From: Galbitalea sp. SE-J8
GTDB lineage: Bacteria; Actinomycetota; Actinomycetes; Actinomycetales; Microbacteriaceae
Length of the DNA stretch: 64,000 nt
Reading direction: 5' to 3'
NCBI RefSeq assembly: GCF_030345695.1
Contig: NZ_JAUASV010000011.1
Location: 38,497-102,496 of the forward strand
The notes under the pieces are model-generated. The model was given only the letters and a program-made list of their open reading frames with translations, ran no database searches and had not been told where the DNA came from. A program made the position numbers and the translations under genes. Shown piece by piece: positions 1 through 9,018 of the stretch (position 1 is the stretch's first letter; each line of letters starts with the position of its first letter).

Positions 1-671
1 TGATGAACCGCACGAAGAACCGGCCGCTCGTCACGGGCGAGCTCACCGACCGGCAGGCGCTCGCGTTCGCCGCGGTCGTCGGCGCCGTGTCGGTGGCCTG
101 GCTCGGCCTGCTCGTCAACTGGCTGTCGGCCGCGCTGTCGCTGTTCGCCATCCTGTTCTACGTCTTCGTCTACACGCTCTGGCTCAAGCGCCGCACGCCG
201 CAGAACATCGTCTGGGGCGGCATCGCGGGCTGCATGCCCGTGCTCATCGGCTGGAGCGCCGTGACGGACTCGCTGAGCCTCGCGCCGTTCATCCTGTTCG
301 GCATCGTCTTCCTCTGGACGCCGCCGCACTACTGGCCGCTGTCGATGAAGTACCGCGCCGACTACCACCGCGCCGACGTGCCGATGCTCGCGGTCGTGCG
401 CGGCCGCGCCGTCGTCGGGCTGCAGGTCGTGCTCTACGCCTGGGCGACGGTGGTGTGCTCTCTCCTGCTCGTCCCGGTCGCCGGGATGGGGGTGACCTAC
501 ACCGCGGTCGCGGCCGGCTCGGGCGTGTGGTTCCTCATCGAGTCGCACCGGCTGTACGGCCGGGCGATCCGGCACGCCGACGCCCGGCCGATGCGCGTGT
601 TCCACGCCAGCATCACGTACCTCACGCTCGTCTTCCTCGCGGTCGGCATCGACCCGCTGCTGCCGTTCTGA
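1..671 (+). CDS. ctaB: Protoheme IX farnesyltransferase (heme O synthase), 5' truncated by window edge
   Basis: Membrane prenyltransferase that adds a farnesyl group to heme B to make heme O, the first step towards heme A. The visible 222 residues open with MNRTKNRPL, which matches the conserved internal M-RT-RPL motif of UbiA-type heme farnesyltransferases near residue 85. The true start therefore lies upstream of the window, and the in-frame ATG at 3 is internal. Several hydrophobic helices follow, with a [15 protein letters not shown] segment typical of the second Asp-rich loop region. The stop at 669-671 lies two bases before the ctaA ATG, so the two heme A genes are co-transcribed. Confidence 0.93.
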   Translation, partial: MNRTKNRPLVTGELTDRQALAFAAVVGAVSVAWLGLLVNWLSAALSLFAILFYVFVYTLWLKRRTPQNIVWGGIAGCMPVLIGWSAVTDSLSLAPFILFGIVFLWTPPHYWPLSMKYRADYHRADVPMLAVVRGRAVVGLQVVLYAWATVVCSLLLVPVAGMGVTYTAVAAGSGVWFLIESHRLYGRAIRHADARPMRVFHASITYLTLVFLAVGIDPLLPF

Positions 672-673
672 CC

Positions 674-1651
674 ATGCCGACCCCTCTCGGCTGGGCCGCG
701 GCGCGCTGGTCCCTCGGGCCGCGCGCGCTGCGCTGGGCGTCGACCGCGGCGCTGCTGGTGAGCGTCCTCATCGTGTTCACGGGCGGCGTCGTGCGGGTCA
801 CCGGCTCGGGCCTCGGCTGTCCGACCTGGCCGACGTGCAACGGCACCGACGTCATCGTGCCCGTGCCCGACAACCTGCACCTCGTCATCGAGCAGAGCAA
901 CCGGATGCTCACCGGCCTCGTCATCGTCGTGGTCGCCTGGGTCATCGTCGCGGCGCGGCTGCAGCGCCCGCGCGACCGCCGGCTGACCCGGCTGGCCTGG
1001 AGCCAGTTCTGGCTCGTCGTGGCGAACGCCGTCGTCGGCGGGTTCAGCGTGCTCGCGGGTCTCAACCCGTGGGTCGTCGCGGCGCACTTCATCATGGCGA
1101 TCGGCCTGCTCACGACGACGACGCTCACCTGGCACCGCGTGCACGAGCGCCCGATCCAGCGGGCGGATGCGGACCTCGGCCCCGTCGGGAGCGCCGGCGC
1201 GTGGGCGCTCGTCGCCCTCACGCTCGTGCTCGTCGTCGTCGGCACGCTCGTGTCCGGCTCCGGACCGCACTCGGGCGACTCCTCGGACGTGCCGCGGATG
1301 GGCTTCGTCTGGGAGCGGGTGACCTGGGTGCACGGCGTGCTCGGCACCCTCACCCTCGTCGCCGGCGTCGGGCTCGCGGTCGGCATCGGTGACTCGGCGC
1401 GCGCGCGCCGGGTGCGCATCCGTCTCGTCGCGTTCGCGGTCGTCGTCGCGCTGCAGGGTGCGATCGGGGTCGTGCAGGCGCTCACCGGCCTGCCCGAGTG
1501 GCTCGTCTCGCTGCACCTGCTCGGCGCGGCGCTCGTCTGGGTGGGCGCGCTGCGCGTGCTGCTCGACGCACGACCGGCGCTGTTCGCCGGCTCGGCACCC
1601 GCCGATGCGCGGGGCACGCCCTCCCCGGAGAACGCGGGCGCCGCCCTGTAG
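674..1651 (+). CDS. ctaA: Heme A synthase (COX15/CtaA family)
   Basis: Oxidises the C8 methyl of heme O to the formyl group of heme A in the membrane. The protein has 325 residues and eight predicted membrane segments. It keeps the extracytoplasmic cysteine pair LGCPTWPTC, the acidic EQSNRMLTG motif, and histidines in AAHFIMAI, WVHGVLG and SLHLLGAAL that fit heme and substrate ligands. The ATG at 674 was chosen because it follows the ctaB stop by two bases; upstream codons in this frame overlap ctaB and are Arg-rich shadow sequence. Together with ctaB and the SURF1 gene at 15 kb it supplies the aa3 oxidase. Confidence 0.93.
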   Translation: MPTPLGWAAARWSLGPRALRWASTAALLVSVLIVFTGGVVRVTGSGLGCPTWPTCNGTDVIVPVPDNLHLVIEQSNRMLTGLVIVVVAWVIVAARLQRPRDRRLTRLAWSQFWLVVANAVVGGFSVLAGLNPWVVAAHFIMAIGLLTTTTLTWHRVHERPIQRADADLGPVGSAGAWALVALTLVLVVVGTLVSGSGPHSGDSSDVPRMGFVWERVTWVHGVLGTLTLVAGVGLAVGIGDSARARRVRIRLVAFAVVVALQGAIGVVQALTGLPEWLVSLHLLGAALVWVGALRVLLDARPALFAGSAPADARGTPSPENAGAAL

Positions 1652-1814
1652 CATGGCAGGGTTCAGGAGCGTCGCCGTCCTGCTCCGCCGCGGCCTGACC
1701 CGGGGCGAGCGGGCCCGCGATCCTGATGAGGCGCACGTCGCTCACGACGGCGCGTCACAGTAGGCAACAGCCGACACGGGAATGACATCCCGCTTCGGCA
1801 GGAAGCAGGTATCG

Positions 1815-3233
1815 ATGTCCGACGTGCTCATCGACCGCCCCGAGCTCAACTCGCTCGGACAGTACGAGTTCGGCTGGTCCGACTCGGATGTCGCGGGAGC
1901 GTCCGCCAAGCGCGGCCTCTCGCAGGAGGTCGTCACCGACATCTCGAATCTCAAGAGCGAACCCGCATGGATGCTCAAGAACCGGCTCAAGGGGCTCGCG
2001 CTGTTCGAACGCAAGCCGATGCCCACGTGGGGCGCCGACCTCTCGGGCATCGACTTCGAGAACATCAAGTACTTCGTGCGCTCCACGGAGAAGCAGGCGC
2101 AGTCGTGGGAGGACCTCCCCGAGGACATCCGCAACACGTACGAGAAGCTCGGCATCCCGGAGGCGGAGCGCTCGCGCCTCGTCGCCGGCGTCGCCGCGCA
2201 GTACGAGTCGGAGGTGGTCTACCACCAGATCCAGGAGGACCTGGAGAAGCAGGGTGTCATCTTCATGGACACCGACACGGCGCTCCGGGAGCACCCGGAG
2301 TTCTTCGAGGAGTACTTCGGCACCGTGATCCCGGCGGGCGACAACAAGTTCGCGGCGCTCAACACGGCGGTGTGGTCGGGCGGCTCGTTCGTCTACGTGC
2401 CGAAGGGCGTGCACGTCGAGATCCCGCTGCAGGCCTACTTCCGCATCAACACGGAGAACATGGGCCAGTTCGAGCGCACGCTCATCATCGCCGACGAGGA
2501 CTCGTACGTGCACTACATCGAGGGCTGCACGGCGCCGATCTACCAGAGCGACTCGCTGCACTCGGCCGTCGTCGAGATCATCGTGAAGAAGAACGCCCGC
2601 GTGCGCTACACGACGATCCAGAACTGGTCGACGAACGTCTACAACCTCGTCACGAAGCGCGCCATCGCCCACGAGGGCGCGACCATGGAGTGGATCGACG
2701 GCAACATCGGCTCGAAGGTGACGATGAAGTACCCGTCGATCTTCCTCGTCGGTGAGCACGCCAAGGGCGAGACGCTCTCGGTCGCGTTCGCCGGCCCCGG
2801 CCAGCACCAGGACGCCGGCGCGAAGATGATCCACATGGCGCCGCACACGACGTCGTCGATCGTCTCCAAGTCGATCGCCCGGGGCGGCGGCCGCGCGGGC
2901 TACCGCGGCGAGGTCCGCGTCGACGCGGGCGCGCACCACGCCGCCAACACGGTGCGCTGCGACGCGCTGCTCGTCGACACGATCTCGCGCTCGGACACCT
3001 ACCCGGCCATCGACATCCGTCAGGACGACGTGCAGCTCGGGCACGAGGCGACCGTGTCGCGCGTGAGCGAGGAGCAGCTGTTCTACCTGCAGTCCCGCGG
3101 CCTGCCCGAGGACGAGGCGATGGCGATGATCGTGCGCGGCTTCATCGAGCCGATCGCGCGCGAGCTGCCCATGGAGTACGCCCTCGAGCTCAACAAGCTC
3201 ATCGAGATGAGCATGGAGGGCAGCGTCGGATGA
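1815..3233 (+). CDS. sufB: Fe-S cluster assembly scaffold protein SufB
   Basis: Scaffold subunit of the SufBCD complex, where Fe-S clusters are built. The 472 residues match the usual SufB length. Conserved cysteines sit in HYIEGCTAP (about residue 238) and NTVRCDALL (about 381), within the right-handed beta-helix core. The ATG at 1815 is preferred because AGGAAG lies about 10 bases upstream; an in-frame ATG at 1782 lacks a convincing ribosome site. The gene overlaps sufD by four bases (ATGA). No SufR-type repressor gene lies upstream, unlike many actinobacterial suf operons. Confidence 0.95.
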   Translation: MSDVLIDRPELNSLGQYEFGWSDSDVAGASAKRGLSQEVVTDISNLKSEPAWMLKNRLKGLALFERKPMPTWGADLSGIDFENIKYFVRSTEKQAQSWEDLPEDIRNTYEKLGIPEAERSRLVAGVAAQYESEVVYHQIQEDLEKQGVIFMDTDTALREHPEFFEEYFGTVIPAGDNKFAALNTAVWSGGSFVYVPKGVHVEIPLQAYFRINTENMGQFERTLIIADEDSYVHYIEGCTAPIYQSDSLHSAVVEIIVKKNARVRYTTIQNWSTNVYNLVTKRAIAHEGATMEWIDGNIGSKVTMKYPSIFLVGEHAKGETLSVAFAGPGQHQDAGAKMIHMAPHTTSSIVSKSIARGGGRAGYRGEVRVDAGAHHAANTVRCDALLVDTISRSDTYPAIDIRQDDVQLGHEATVSRVSEEQLFYLQSRGLPEDEAMAMIVRGFIEPIARELPMEYALELNKLIEMSMEGSVG

Positions 3234-4414
3234 GCATCGCCACCACCGACCAGCAGCACGGGGCGAAGGCGCACAGCGACGGCGGATGGGACGCACCGGG
3301 CTTCGTGCCCGTGCAGTCGCGCGCCGAGCGCTTCGCGTCGAACGAGCCGGCCGCGTACCCGGATGTCACCGGTCGCGAGATCGAGTGGAAGTACACGCCC
3401 GTCGACGTGGTGCGCCCGCTCATCGACGGCGAGCTCGACGGCAGCCCGTACGCCTACCTCGCGAACGAGGCCGACGGTGTCGCGCTCGACTGGATCGACC
3501 GCGACGACGAGCGCATCGGAGTCGCGGGCGCGGCCGAGGAGAAGGCCTCGGCCAACGCGTGGGCGAGCTTCGAGCGGGCGCTGAGCATCACGGTGTCGGG
3601 CGAGCAGAGCGCGCCGGTCACGGTGACGCGCACCGGCCTCGGCGACGCCGCCCGCGCGGGGCACACCGTCATCCGCGCGCTCCCGAACGCCTCGGGGCTC
3701 GTGGTGCTGCAGAACGGCGGGGCCGCGACGCTGAGCGAGAACGTCGAGATCGTCGTCGAGGAGGGCGCGAGGCTGACCGTCGTCTCCGTGCAGGAGTGGG
3801 ACGACGACGCCGTGCACCTCGCGAGCCACTTCGCGGTCGTCGGCAAGGACGCGTTCCTCAAGCACATCGTCGTCTCGCTCGGCGGCCGCGTCGTGCGGGT
3901 GAACCCGTCGACGCGGCTCGCGGGCGAGGGCAGCGACACCGAGTCGTACGGGCTCTACTACGCCGACGCGCACCAGCACCTCGAGCAGCGCGTGTACGTG
4001 CACCACGAGGGCGCCAACACCCGCGGCCGCGTCACCTACAAGGGCGCGCTGCAGGGCGAGGGCGCGCACACGGTGTGGGTCGGCGACGTGCTCATCGGGA
4101 CGGATGCGGCCGGCACCGACAGCTACGAGCAGAACCGCAACCTCGTGCTCACCGAGGGCACGCGCGCCGACAGCGTGCCGAACCTCGAGATCGAGACGGG
4201 CGACATCCTGGGCGCGGGCCACGCGAGCGCGACCGGTCGTTTCGACGACGAGCAGCTGTTCTACCTGCAGGCGCGCGGCATCAGCGAGGAGGAGGCGCGA
4301 CGACTCGTCGTCGTCGGCTTCCTCGCCGAGATCGTGCAGCGCATCGGCGATCCCGCCCTCGAGGAGCGCCTGCACGCCGCCGTGGAGCGCGAGCTCGCGC
4401 GCGGGGCGGCCTGA
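3230..4414 (+). CDS. sufD: Fe-S cluster assembly protein SufD
   Basis: Partner of SufB in the SufBC2D scaffold, needed for iron entry and for SufC docking. The protein has 394 residues with a beta-helix core. Its C-terminal half contains the family-typical run around [20 protein letters not shown], followed by the [12 protein letters not shown] helix shared with SufB. Its start overlaps the sufB stop and its stop overlaps the ferredoxin start (ATGA), implying translational coupling along the operon. Confidence 0.95.
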   Translation: MSIATTDQQHGAKAHSDGGWDAPGFVPVQSRAERFASNEPAAYPDVTGREIEWKYTPVDVVRPLIDGELDGSPYAYLANEADGVALDWIDRDDERIGVAGAAEEKASANAWASFERALSITVSGEQSAPVTVTRTGLGDAARAGHTVIRALPNASGLVVLQNGGAATLSENVEIVVEEGARLTVVSVQEWDDDAVHLASHFAVVGKDAFLKHIVVSLGGRVVRVNPSTRLAGEGSDTESYGLYYADAHQHLEQRVYVHHEGANTRGRVTYKGALQGEGAHTVWVGDVLIGTDAAGTDSYEQNRNLVLTEGTRADSVPNLEIETGDILGAGHASATGRFDDEQLFYLQARGISEEEARRLVVVGFLAEIVQRIGDPALEERLHAAVERELARGAA

Positions 4415-4740
4415 TGGCGGCGTCACGCGTGTGCGCGGTCGCGGAGCTGGAGACGGATGCCGCCAAGCGCGTCGTCGTCGACGGCATCCCGATCGCTCTC
4501 GTGCTCGACAGCGCGGGCACCGTGCACGCGATCGGCGACACCTGCACGCACGGCGACATCTCGCTGTCCGAGGGCTTCGTCGAGGGCAACACGCTCGAGT
4601 GCTGGGCGCACGGCTCCCAGTTCGAGCTCACCACCGGCAAGCCCCTCACCCTCCCGGCCTACGAGCCGGTCCCCGTCTTCGCCGTCTCGATCCTCGACGG
4701 CGACATCTTCATCGATCCCGGCGAGCGAATCGCCGTCTGA
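4414..4740 (+). CDS. Rieske [2Fe-2S] ferredoxin (non-heme iron oxygenase ferredoxin-like)
   Basis: Small electron carrier of 108 residues. The Rieske ligands are complete: CTHGD (about residue 45) and CWAHG (about 65) fit the C-X-H...C-X2-H pattern. It starts on the sufD stop codon and precedes sufC, a position commonly occupied by such a gene in actinobacterial suf operons. Its partner is unknown. It may receive its cluster from the Suf machine or donate electrons to it; this is inference from context. Confidence 0.9.
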   Translation: MAASRVCAVAELETDAAKRVVVDGIPIALVLDSAGTVHAIGDTCTHGDISLSEGFVEGNTLECWAHGSQFELTTGKPLTLPAYEPVPVFAVSILDGDIFIDPGERIAV

Positions 4741-4770
4741 GACCGACACCGACCATGAAAGAGCCAACCA

Positions 4771-5541
4771 ATGTCCACGCTTGAGATCCACGACCTCCAG
4801 GTGAGCGTCGAGACCGACCAGGGCACGAAGCACATCCTGAAGGGTGTCGACCTCACCATCAACGAGGGCGAGACGCACGCCATCATGGGCCCGAACGGCT
4901 CCGGCAAGTCGACGCTCGCATACACGATCGCCGGTCACCCGAAGTACCACGTCGAGGGCGGCAGCGTGAAGCTCGACGGCGTCGAGCTGCTCGACCTGAG
5001 CCCCGACGAGCGCGCCCGCGCCGGCATGTTCCTCGCGATGCAGTACCCGGTCGAGATCCCGGGCGTCACCGTGTCGAACTTCCTGCGCACCGCGAAGACC
5101 GCGATCGCCGGCGAGGCCCCGGCGCTGCGCCCCTGGATCAAGGAGGTGCGCGAGTCCATGACGGCCCTGCGCATGGACTCCGCGTTCGCCGAGCGCAACG
5201 TCAACGAGGGCTTCTCGGGCGGCGAGAAGAAGCGCCACGAGATCCTGCAGCTCGAGCTGCTGAAGCCGAAGTTCGCCGTGCTCGACGAGACCGACTCCGG
5301 CCTCGACGTCGACGCGCTCAAGATCGTCTCCGAGGGCGTCAACCGCGCGAAGGACCGCACCGGCATGGGCGTGCTGCTCATCACGCACTACACGCGCATC
5401 CTGCGCTACATCAAGCCGGACTTCGTGCACGTCTTCGTCGCGGGCCGCGTCGCCGAGGAGGGCGGGCCCGAGCTCGCCGACCGCCTCGAGGAGGAGGGCT
5501 ACGACCGCTATGTCGCCGCGGCGGATGCCGGCGTAGCCTGA
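4771..5541 (+). CDS. sufC: Fe-S cluster assembly ATPase SufC
   Basis: ABC-type ATPase that powers conformational change in the SufBC2D scaffold. The protein has 256 residues with Walker A GPNGSGKST (about residue 40), signature FSGGEKKR (about 148) and Walker B ending in VLDETDSGLD, the SufC-specific variant with DETDSGLD. It lies 30 bases after the ferredoxin gene with GAGCC-like spacing and runs into sufT five bases after its stop. Confidence 0.96.
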   Translation: MSTLEIHDLQVSVETDQGTKHILKGVDLTINEGETHAIMGPNGSGKSTLAYTIAGHPKYHVEGGSVKLDGVELLDLSPDERARAGMFLAMQYPVEIPGVTVSNFLRTAKTAIAGEAPALRPWIKEVRESMTALRMDSAFAERNVNEGFSGGEKKRHEILQLELLKPKFAVLDETDSGLDVDALKIVSEGVNRAKDRTGMGVLLITHYTRILRYIKPDFVHVFVAGRVAEEGGPELADRLEEEGYDRYVAAADAGVA

Positions 5542-5546
5542 CGGTC

Positions 5547-5876
5547 ATGGTCTCCGCACTCGCTCCGGCGCTCTTCGACGAGGTCGAGGAGGCGCTCAAG
5601 GACGTCGTCGACCCCGAGCTCGGTGTCAACGTCGTCGACCTCGGACTCATCTACGACCTCACCTGGGACGACGAGAACGACGCGCTCATCATCTCCATGA
5701 CGCTCACGAGCGCGGGCTGCCCGCTCACGGACGTCATCGAGGAGCAGACCGCGCAGGCGCTCGACGGCACGGTCGAGGCGTTCCGCATCAACTGGGTGTG
5801 GATGCCGCCGTGGGGCCCGGAGCGGATCACGGACGACGGGCGCGACATGATGCGCGCGCTCGGATTCCAGATGTGA
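5547..5876 (+). CDS. sufT: Fe-S assembly factor SufT (MIP18/DUF59 family)
   Basis: Small Fe-S maturation factor, 109 residues, one MIP18-type domain. It carries the family motif DPELGVNVVDLGLIY and the reactive cysteine in TSAGCPLTD. It follows sufC directly. The usual sufS (cysteine desulfurase) and sufU genes between sufC and sufT are absent here. A TAGCCT hexamer at 5534-5539, seven bases before the ATG, could give an additional internal leaderless promoter. Its stop codon and final codons are duplicated downstream as part of a hairpin repeat. Confidence 0.9.
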   Translation: MVSALAPALFDEVEEALKDVVDPELGVNVVDLGLIYDLTWDDENDALIISMTLTSAGCPLTDVIEEQTAQALDGTVEAFRINWVWMPPWGPERITDDGRDMMRALGFQM

Positions 5877-5968
5877 GGACGAAGTCCTCGCACCGGGCGC
5901 CGGAGGCGCTCGGCCGAGCGCGCCGGCGGCAGCCGGCTCGGATTCCAGATGTGAGGACGACGTCCTCG
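5859..5968. repeat. Direct 32-bp repeat with hairpins after sufT
   Basis: A 32-bp sequence at 5859-5890 (covering the last sufT codons, its stop and a GAGGAC-GAA-GTCCTC hairpin) recurs at 5937-5968 with one base change. Between the copies lies the palindrome GCGCTCGGCCGAGCGC near 5906-5921. The three hairpins may terminate suf transcription, although no T-run follows. Confidence 0.8.
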
Positions 5969-6008
5969 GCCCCTCCACAGTCCGCCCCTGCCGGGTGAGC
6001 CGACCGCG

Positions 6009-6014
6009 TACGCT
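6009..6014 (+). promoter_or_regulatory. -10 hexamer TACGCT, leaderless start of the histidine kinase gene
   Basis: TACGCT ends six bases before the ATG at 6021 and there is no ribosome site, so transcription should begin at or next to the start codon. Confidence 0.55.
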
Positions 6015-6020
6015 CGCAGC

Positions 6021-7706
6021 ATGAGCGAGCACGGGGCGCCGCCCTCGCGGCGCACGGAGCGCATAGCGCGCTCGATCGTTCAGAGCCAGCTCCTCACGGG
6101 CCTCGCGGTGCTGCTCGTGGTCTGGATCGTCGCGATCGTCCGGCCCGCCACGCTCGCGGAACCGCTCATGTTCGGCGGCGTGATCGCGATGTTCGTGATC
6201 TCCGGGGTCACCCTCGCGGTGCCGTGGACCGAGAAGACGCGGCGATGGTCGCTCCTGCTGCCGTTCCTCGACATCGTCGCGATCGCCGCGGTCCGCGCGG
6301 GGGAGCCCCTGATCGGCGCCGGCCTGCTGCTCGTGCTGCCCATCCTGTGGATCGCGCGCTCGTACCGTGCCGTGGCGAGCGTCGGAGCCGTCACGCTCGC
6401 GACCGCGCTGCTGTGGGCGAGCCGGCTCACGACGGGGGCGCCGTTCTCGATGGGCGACCTCGCGAGTCTCGCCCTGCTGCCGCTCACGCTCGCGTTCATC
6501 GCGGCGACCGCCCGCCTCGGCGGGGCGCGCACGACCTCGCAGCGCACCCTCCTGCGCGAGCAGGCGCGCCTCATCGAGGAGGCGCTCGACCGGGCGCGTG
6601 CGCAGGAGCGACTGCTCGACGAGGTGCTCAACGCCGTGAGCTTCGGCGTCGTCGCCTACGACCGGGACGGCCGGGTGATCCTGATGAACGAGGCGTACCG
6701 TCGTTCGCTCACCCGCTTCGGCGAGCCGCGCTCGGCCGTCGTGCACCCGGTGATCTACCAGGCGGACCGCGCGACCGCCTACCCCGCGGAGAGCAGGCCG
6801 TTCGGCCGAGCCGTCCGGGGCGAGTCGTTCTCCGGGATCACCTACTGGGTCGGGGAGCCCGGCGCGCGGCAGGCGGCGTACTCGGCGACCGCCCGCGCCC
6901 TGCGCACCCCGGCCGGCGAGCCCGACGGCGGCGTGCTCGTGCTCCGCGACGTGACCGCGGAGCTCGACGCCATCCGGGCGCGCGACTCGCTCATCGGCTC
7001 GGTGTCCCACGAGCTGCGCACGCCGATCACGTCGATCCTCGGCTATCTGGAGCTCGCCGTCGACGCGCCCGGGCTCGCGGACGAGACGCGGCGCATGATC
7101 GGCATCGCCCAGCGCAACGCCGAGCGGCTGCTCGCGCTCGTCACCGACCTGCTGCTCGCCGCGAGCGACGCCGACCAGACCCTCACCGTCGACGTCGAGC
7201 CCACCGACCTCGCCGAGCTCGTCGAGCAGGCGGTCGAGGGGCAGCGGTTCGCCGCCGACGAGCGCCGCATCACGATCGAGACGGACCTGGTCCCGCACGC
7301 GCTCGCGATGGTCGACGCACTGCGCATCCGGCAGGTCGTCGACAACCTGCTGAGCAACGCCGTGAAGTACAACCGGCAGGGCGGCCAGATCGACGTGCGC
7401 CTGATCGACGACGGCGACGCCGGCATCCGTCTCGCGGTCGCGGACACCGGCGACGGCATCGCCGAGGCCGACCTCGCCCAGCTGTTCGACCGGTTCTTCC
7501 GCACGGAGACCGCGCGCCGCTCCGGGGCCGTCGGCTCGGGGCTCGGTCTCGCCATCGCCCGCGACATCGTGCGCCAGCACGGCGGCGATCTCACCGTCGC
7601 GAGCGCGCTCGGCATGGGCACCGTGTTCACCCTCGTGCTGCCGCGCAGCGCCGCCCTCGCCGACCCGCACGTCGTCGGCGACCAGCCGATCCGGGAGCCA
7701 TCATGA
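6021..7706 (+). CDS. PAS-domain sensor histidine kinase, membrane bound
   Basis: Membrane sensor kinase of 561 residues. About six hydrophobic segments occupy residues 20-170, followed by a helical linker (about 175-205), a PAS domain (about 205-310), a HisKA domain with phospho-acceptor H330 in SHELRTPITS, and a HATPase domain with N box NNLLSNAVKYN, G1 DTGDGI and G2 GSGLGLAI. The catalytic motifs are intact. It overlaps the next gene by four bases (ATGA). The likely partner is the response regulator at 10492-11556, on the other side of the glycosyltransferase gene. The signal sensed is unknown. Confidence 0.92.
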   Translation: MSEHGAPPSRRTERIARSIVQSQLLTGLAVLLVVWIVAIVRPATLAEPLMFGGVIAMFVISGVTLAVPWTEKTRRWSLLLPFLDIVAIAAVRAGEPLIGAGLLLVLPILWIARSYRAVASVGAVTLATALLWASRLTTGAPFSMGDLASLALLPLTLAFIAATARLGGARTTSQRTLLREQARLIEEALDRARAQERLLDEVLNAVSFGVVAYDRDGRVILMNEAYRRSLTRFGEPRSAVVHPVIYQADRATAYPAESRPFGRAVRGESFSGITYWVGEPGARQAAYSATARALRTPAGEPDGGVLVLRDVTAELDAIRARDSLIGSVSHELRTPITSILGYLELAVDAPGLADETRRMIGIAQRNAERLLALVTDLLLAASDADQTLTVDVEPTDLAELVEQAVEGQRFAADERRITIETDLVPHALAMVDALRIRQVVDNLLSNAVKYNRQGGQIDVRLIDDGDAGIRLAVADTGDGIAEADLAQLFDRFFRTETARRSGAVGSGLGLAIARDIVRQHGGDLTVASALGMGTVFTLVLPRSAALADPHVVGDQPIREPS

Positions 7707-8863
7707 CCCTCGACACCCTCACGATCCTCGTGACATCCGGCGCGGTGGTCGCCATCTCGGGCATCAGCTTCATCGTCACGACCGTGCTCAGCCGCAGCGA
7801 CCGGTACAGCCGGCTGTGGAGCCTCGGCTTCGTCGCGGGCATCCTCGAGACGGTCAGCTACCTGGTCTGGGCCGCCGTGCCCGGCGCGTGGTGGGCGGCC
7901 GCGATCGGCAACGGTGCACTCGTGCTCGCCCTCGCGTTCCTGTGGAACGGATGCCGCGTCTTCAACGCCCGTCGGCGCGCGTACACCTGGCTCTCGCTCG
8001 TGAGCGGGCTCGTTGTCGTCGTCGCCTCGCTCGCACCGGGACCGGACGGCGGGCCGTGGGCCGGTGCCCCGGTGCTGTTCGTGGGCACGGCGCTCTACGC
8101 GGGACTCGCCGCCGGCGAGACGCTGCGCGACGCGCTCGCGCGCAGCGTCACCGGCCGGGTGCTCACGCTCGTGTTCGCGATCGTCGCTTTCTACTACGCC
8201 GTGCGCGTCGTCGTGCTCCTCGCGGCAGGCGAGCGCAGCGCGCTGTTCCTGGAGGGCTTCGGCACCGTGACGACGACGTTCATCGCGATCGTGCTCGTCA
8301 TCGTCGCTGCGATCTGCATGTCGGTGCTGCAGCCGCAGCGCGCCCTCACCCCGCACGGACACGCCGCCCAACCCGGCGTGCTGAGCATCACGGGGGTCGT
8401 GGACGCCGACCAGTTCGACGATCTCGCTCGCGACTGGCTCGTGCGCGCCCGGCGCGAGCGGGAGACGCTCGTGCTGCTCGACGTCGAGGTCGACAACCTC
8501 ACGACCATCAACGCGGCGTTCGGACGCGAGGTCGGCGACGACGCCATCCGTCTCGTCGGCCGCGTCGCGGCCGAGCACGCGCCGTCCGCGGCCCTCGTCG
8601 GCTATCTCGGCTACGCGCGCTTCCTCGTGCTCACGACGCCCCCGCCGTTCGGCTCCGCGACGGACGTCGCCGCCGCGCTGCAGACCGCGCTCGTGCTCGC
8701 CCCCGTCGACCCGCAGCAGGGCGTGCGAGCGATCGCCTCCTTCGGCGTCGCGAACACGGATGCCGCCGGGTTCGACCTCGACGGTCTCGTCGCGGCGGCC
8801 CACGACGCCGTGCGATCGAGCGCGGAGCCGGGCCACATCGCCGAGGCGGCCGAGGCGGAGTGA
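7703..8863 (+). CDS. Membrane protein with degenerate GGDEF domain
   Basis: Protein of 386 residues. About seven membrane helices (residues 5-215) form an N-terminal sensor-like module. The C-terminal 165 residues resemble a GGDEF diguanylate cyclase fold (LLDVEVDNLTTINAAFGREVGDDAI matches the region with the metal Asp and substrate Asn). The signature loop that should read GGDEF is GYARF (in YLGYARFLVL), so cyclase activity is unlikely. It could bind a nucleotide or act as a structural adaptor. It is translationally coupled to the histidine kinase and followed by the glycosyltransferase. Confidence 0.8.
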   Translation: MTLDTLTILVTSGAVVAISGISFIVTTVLSRSDRYSRLWSLGFVAGILETVSYLVWAAVPGAWWAAAIGNGALVLALAFLWNGCRVFNARRRAYTWLSLVSGLVVVVASLAPGPDGGPWAGAPVLFVGTALYAGLAAGETLRDALARSVTGRVLTLVFAIVAFYYAVRVVVLLAAGERSALFLEGFGTVTTTFIAIVLVIVAAICMSVLQPQRALTPHGHAAQPGVLSITGVVDADQFDDLARDWLVRARRERETLVLLDVEVDNLTTINAAFGREVGDDAIRLVGRVAAEHAPSAALVGYLGYARFLVLTTPPPFGSATDVAAALQTALVLAPVDPQQGVRAIASFGVANTDAAGFDLDGLVAAAHDAVRSSAEPGHIAEAAEAE

Positions 8864-9018
8864 TCCTGCGCTCATCCTGAGGTGATCTTGAGCCGAAACT
8901 GGCGAATCACGGGCCCCGATCCTGCGTCCCATACCCGAGGATGGATTCATCACGCGGAACGGCCGACGCACCGGCCCGCCGCCGATGTCGAGTGAGACGG
9001 GACGGGGAGAACCAGACG

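Noticed and set aside
1652..1814. A sufR regulator or small gene between ctaA and sufB
   Set aside because: Only 163 bases; the short frames lack a domain or ribosome site.
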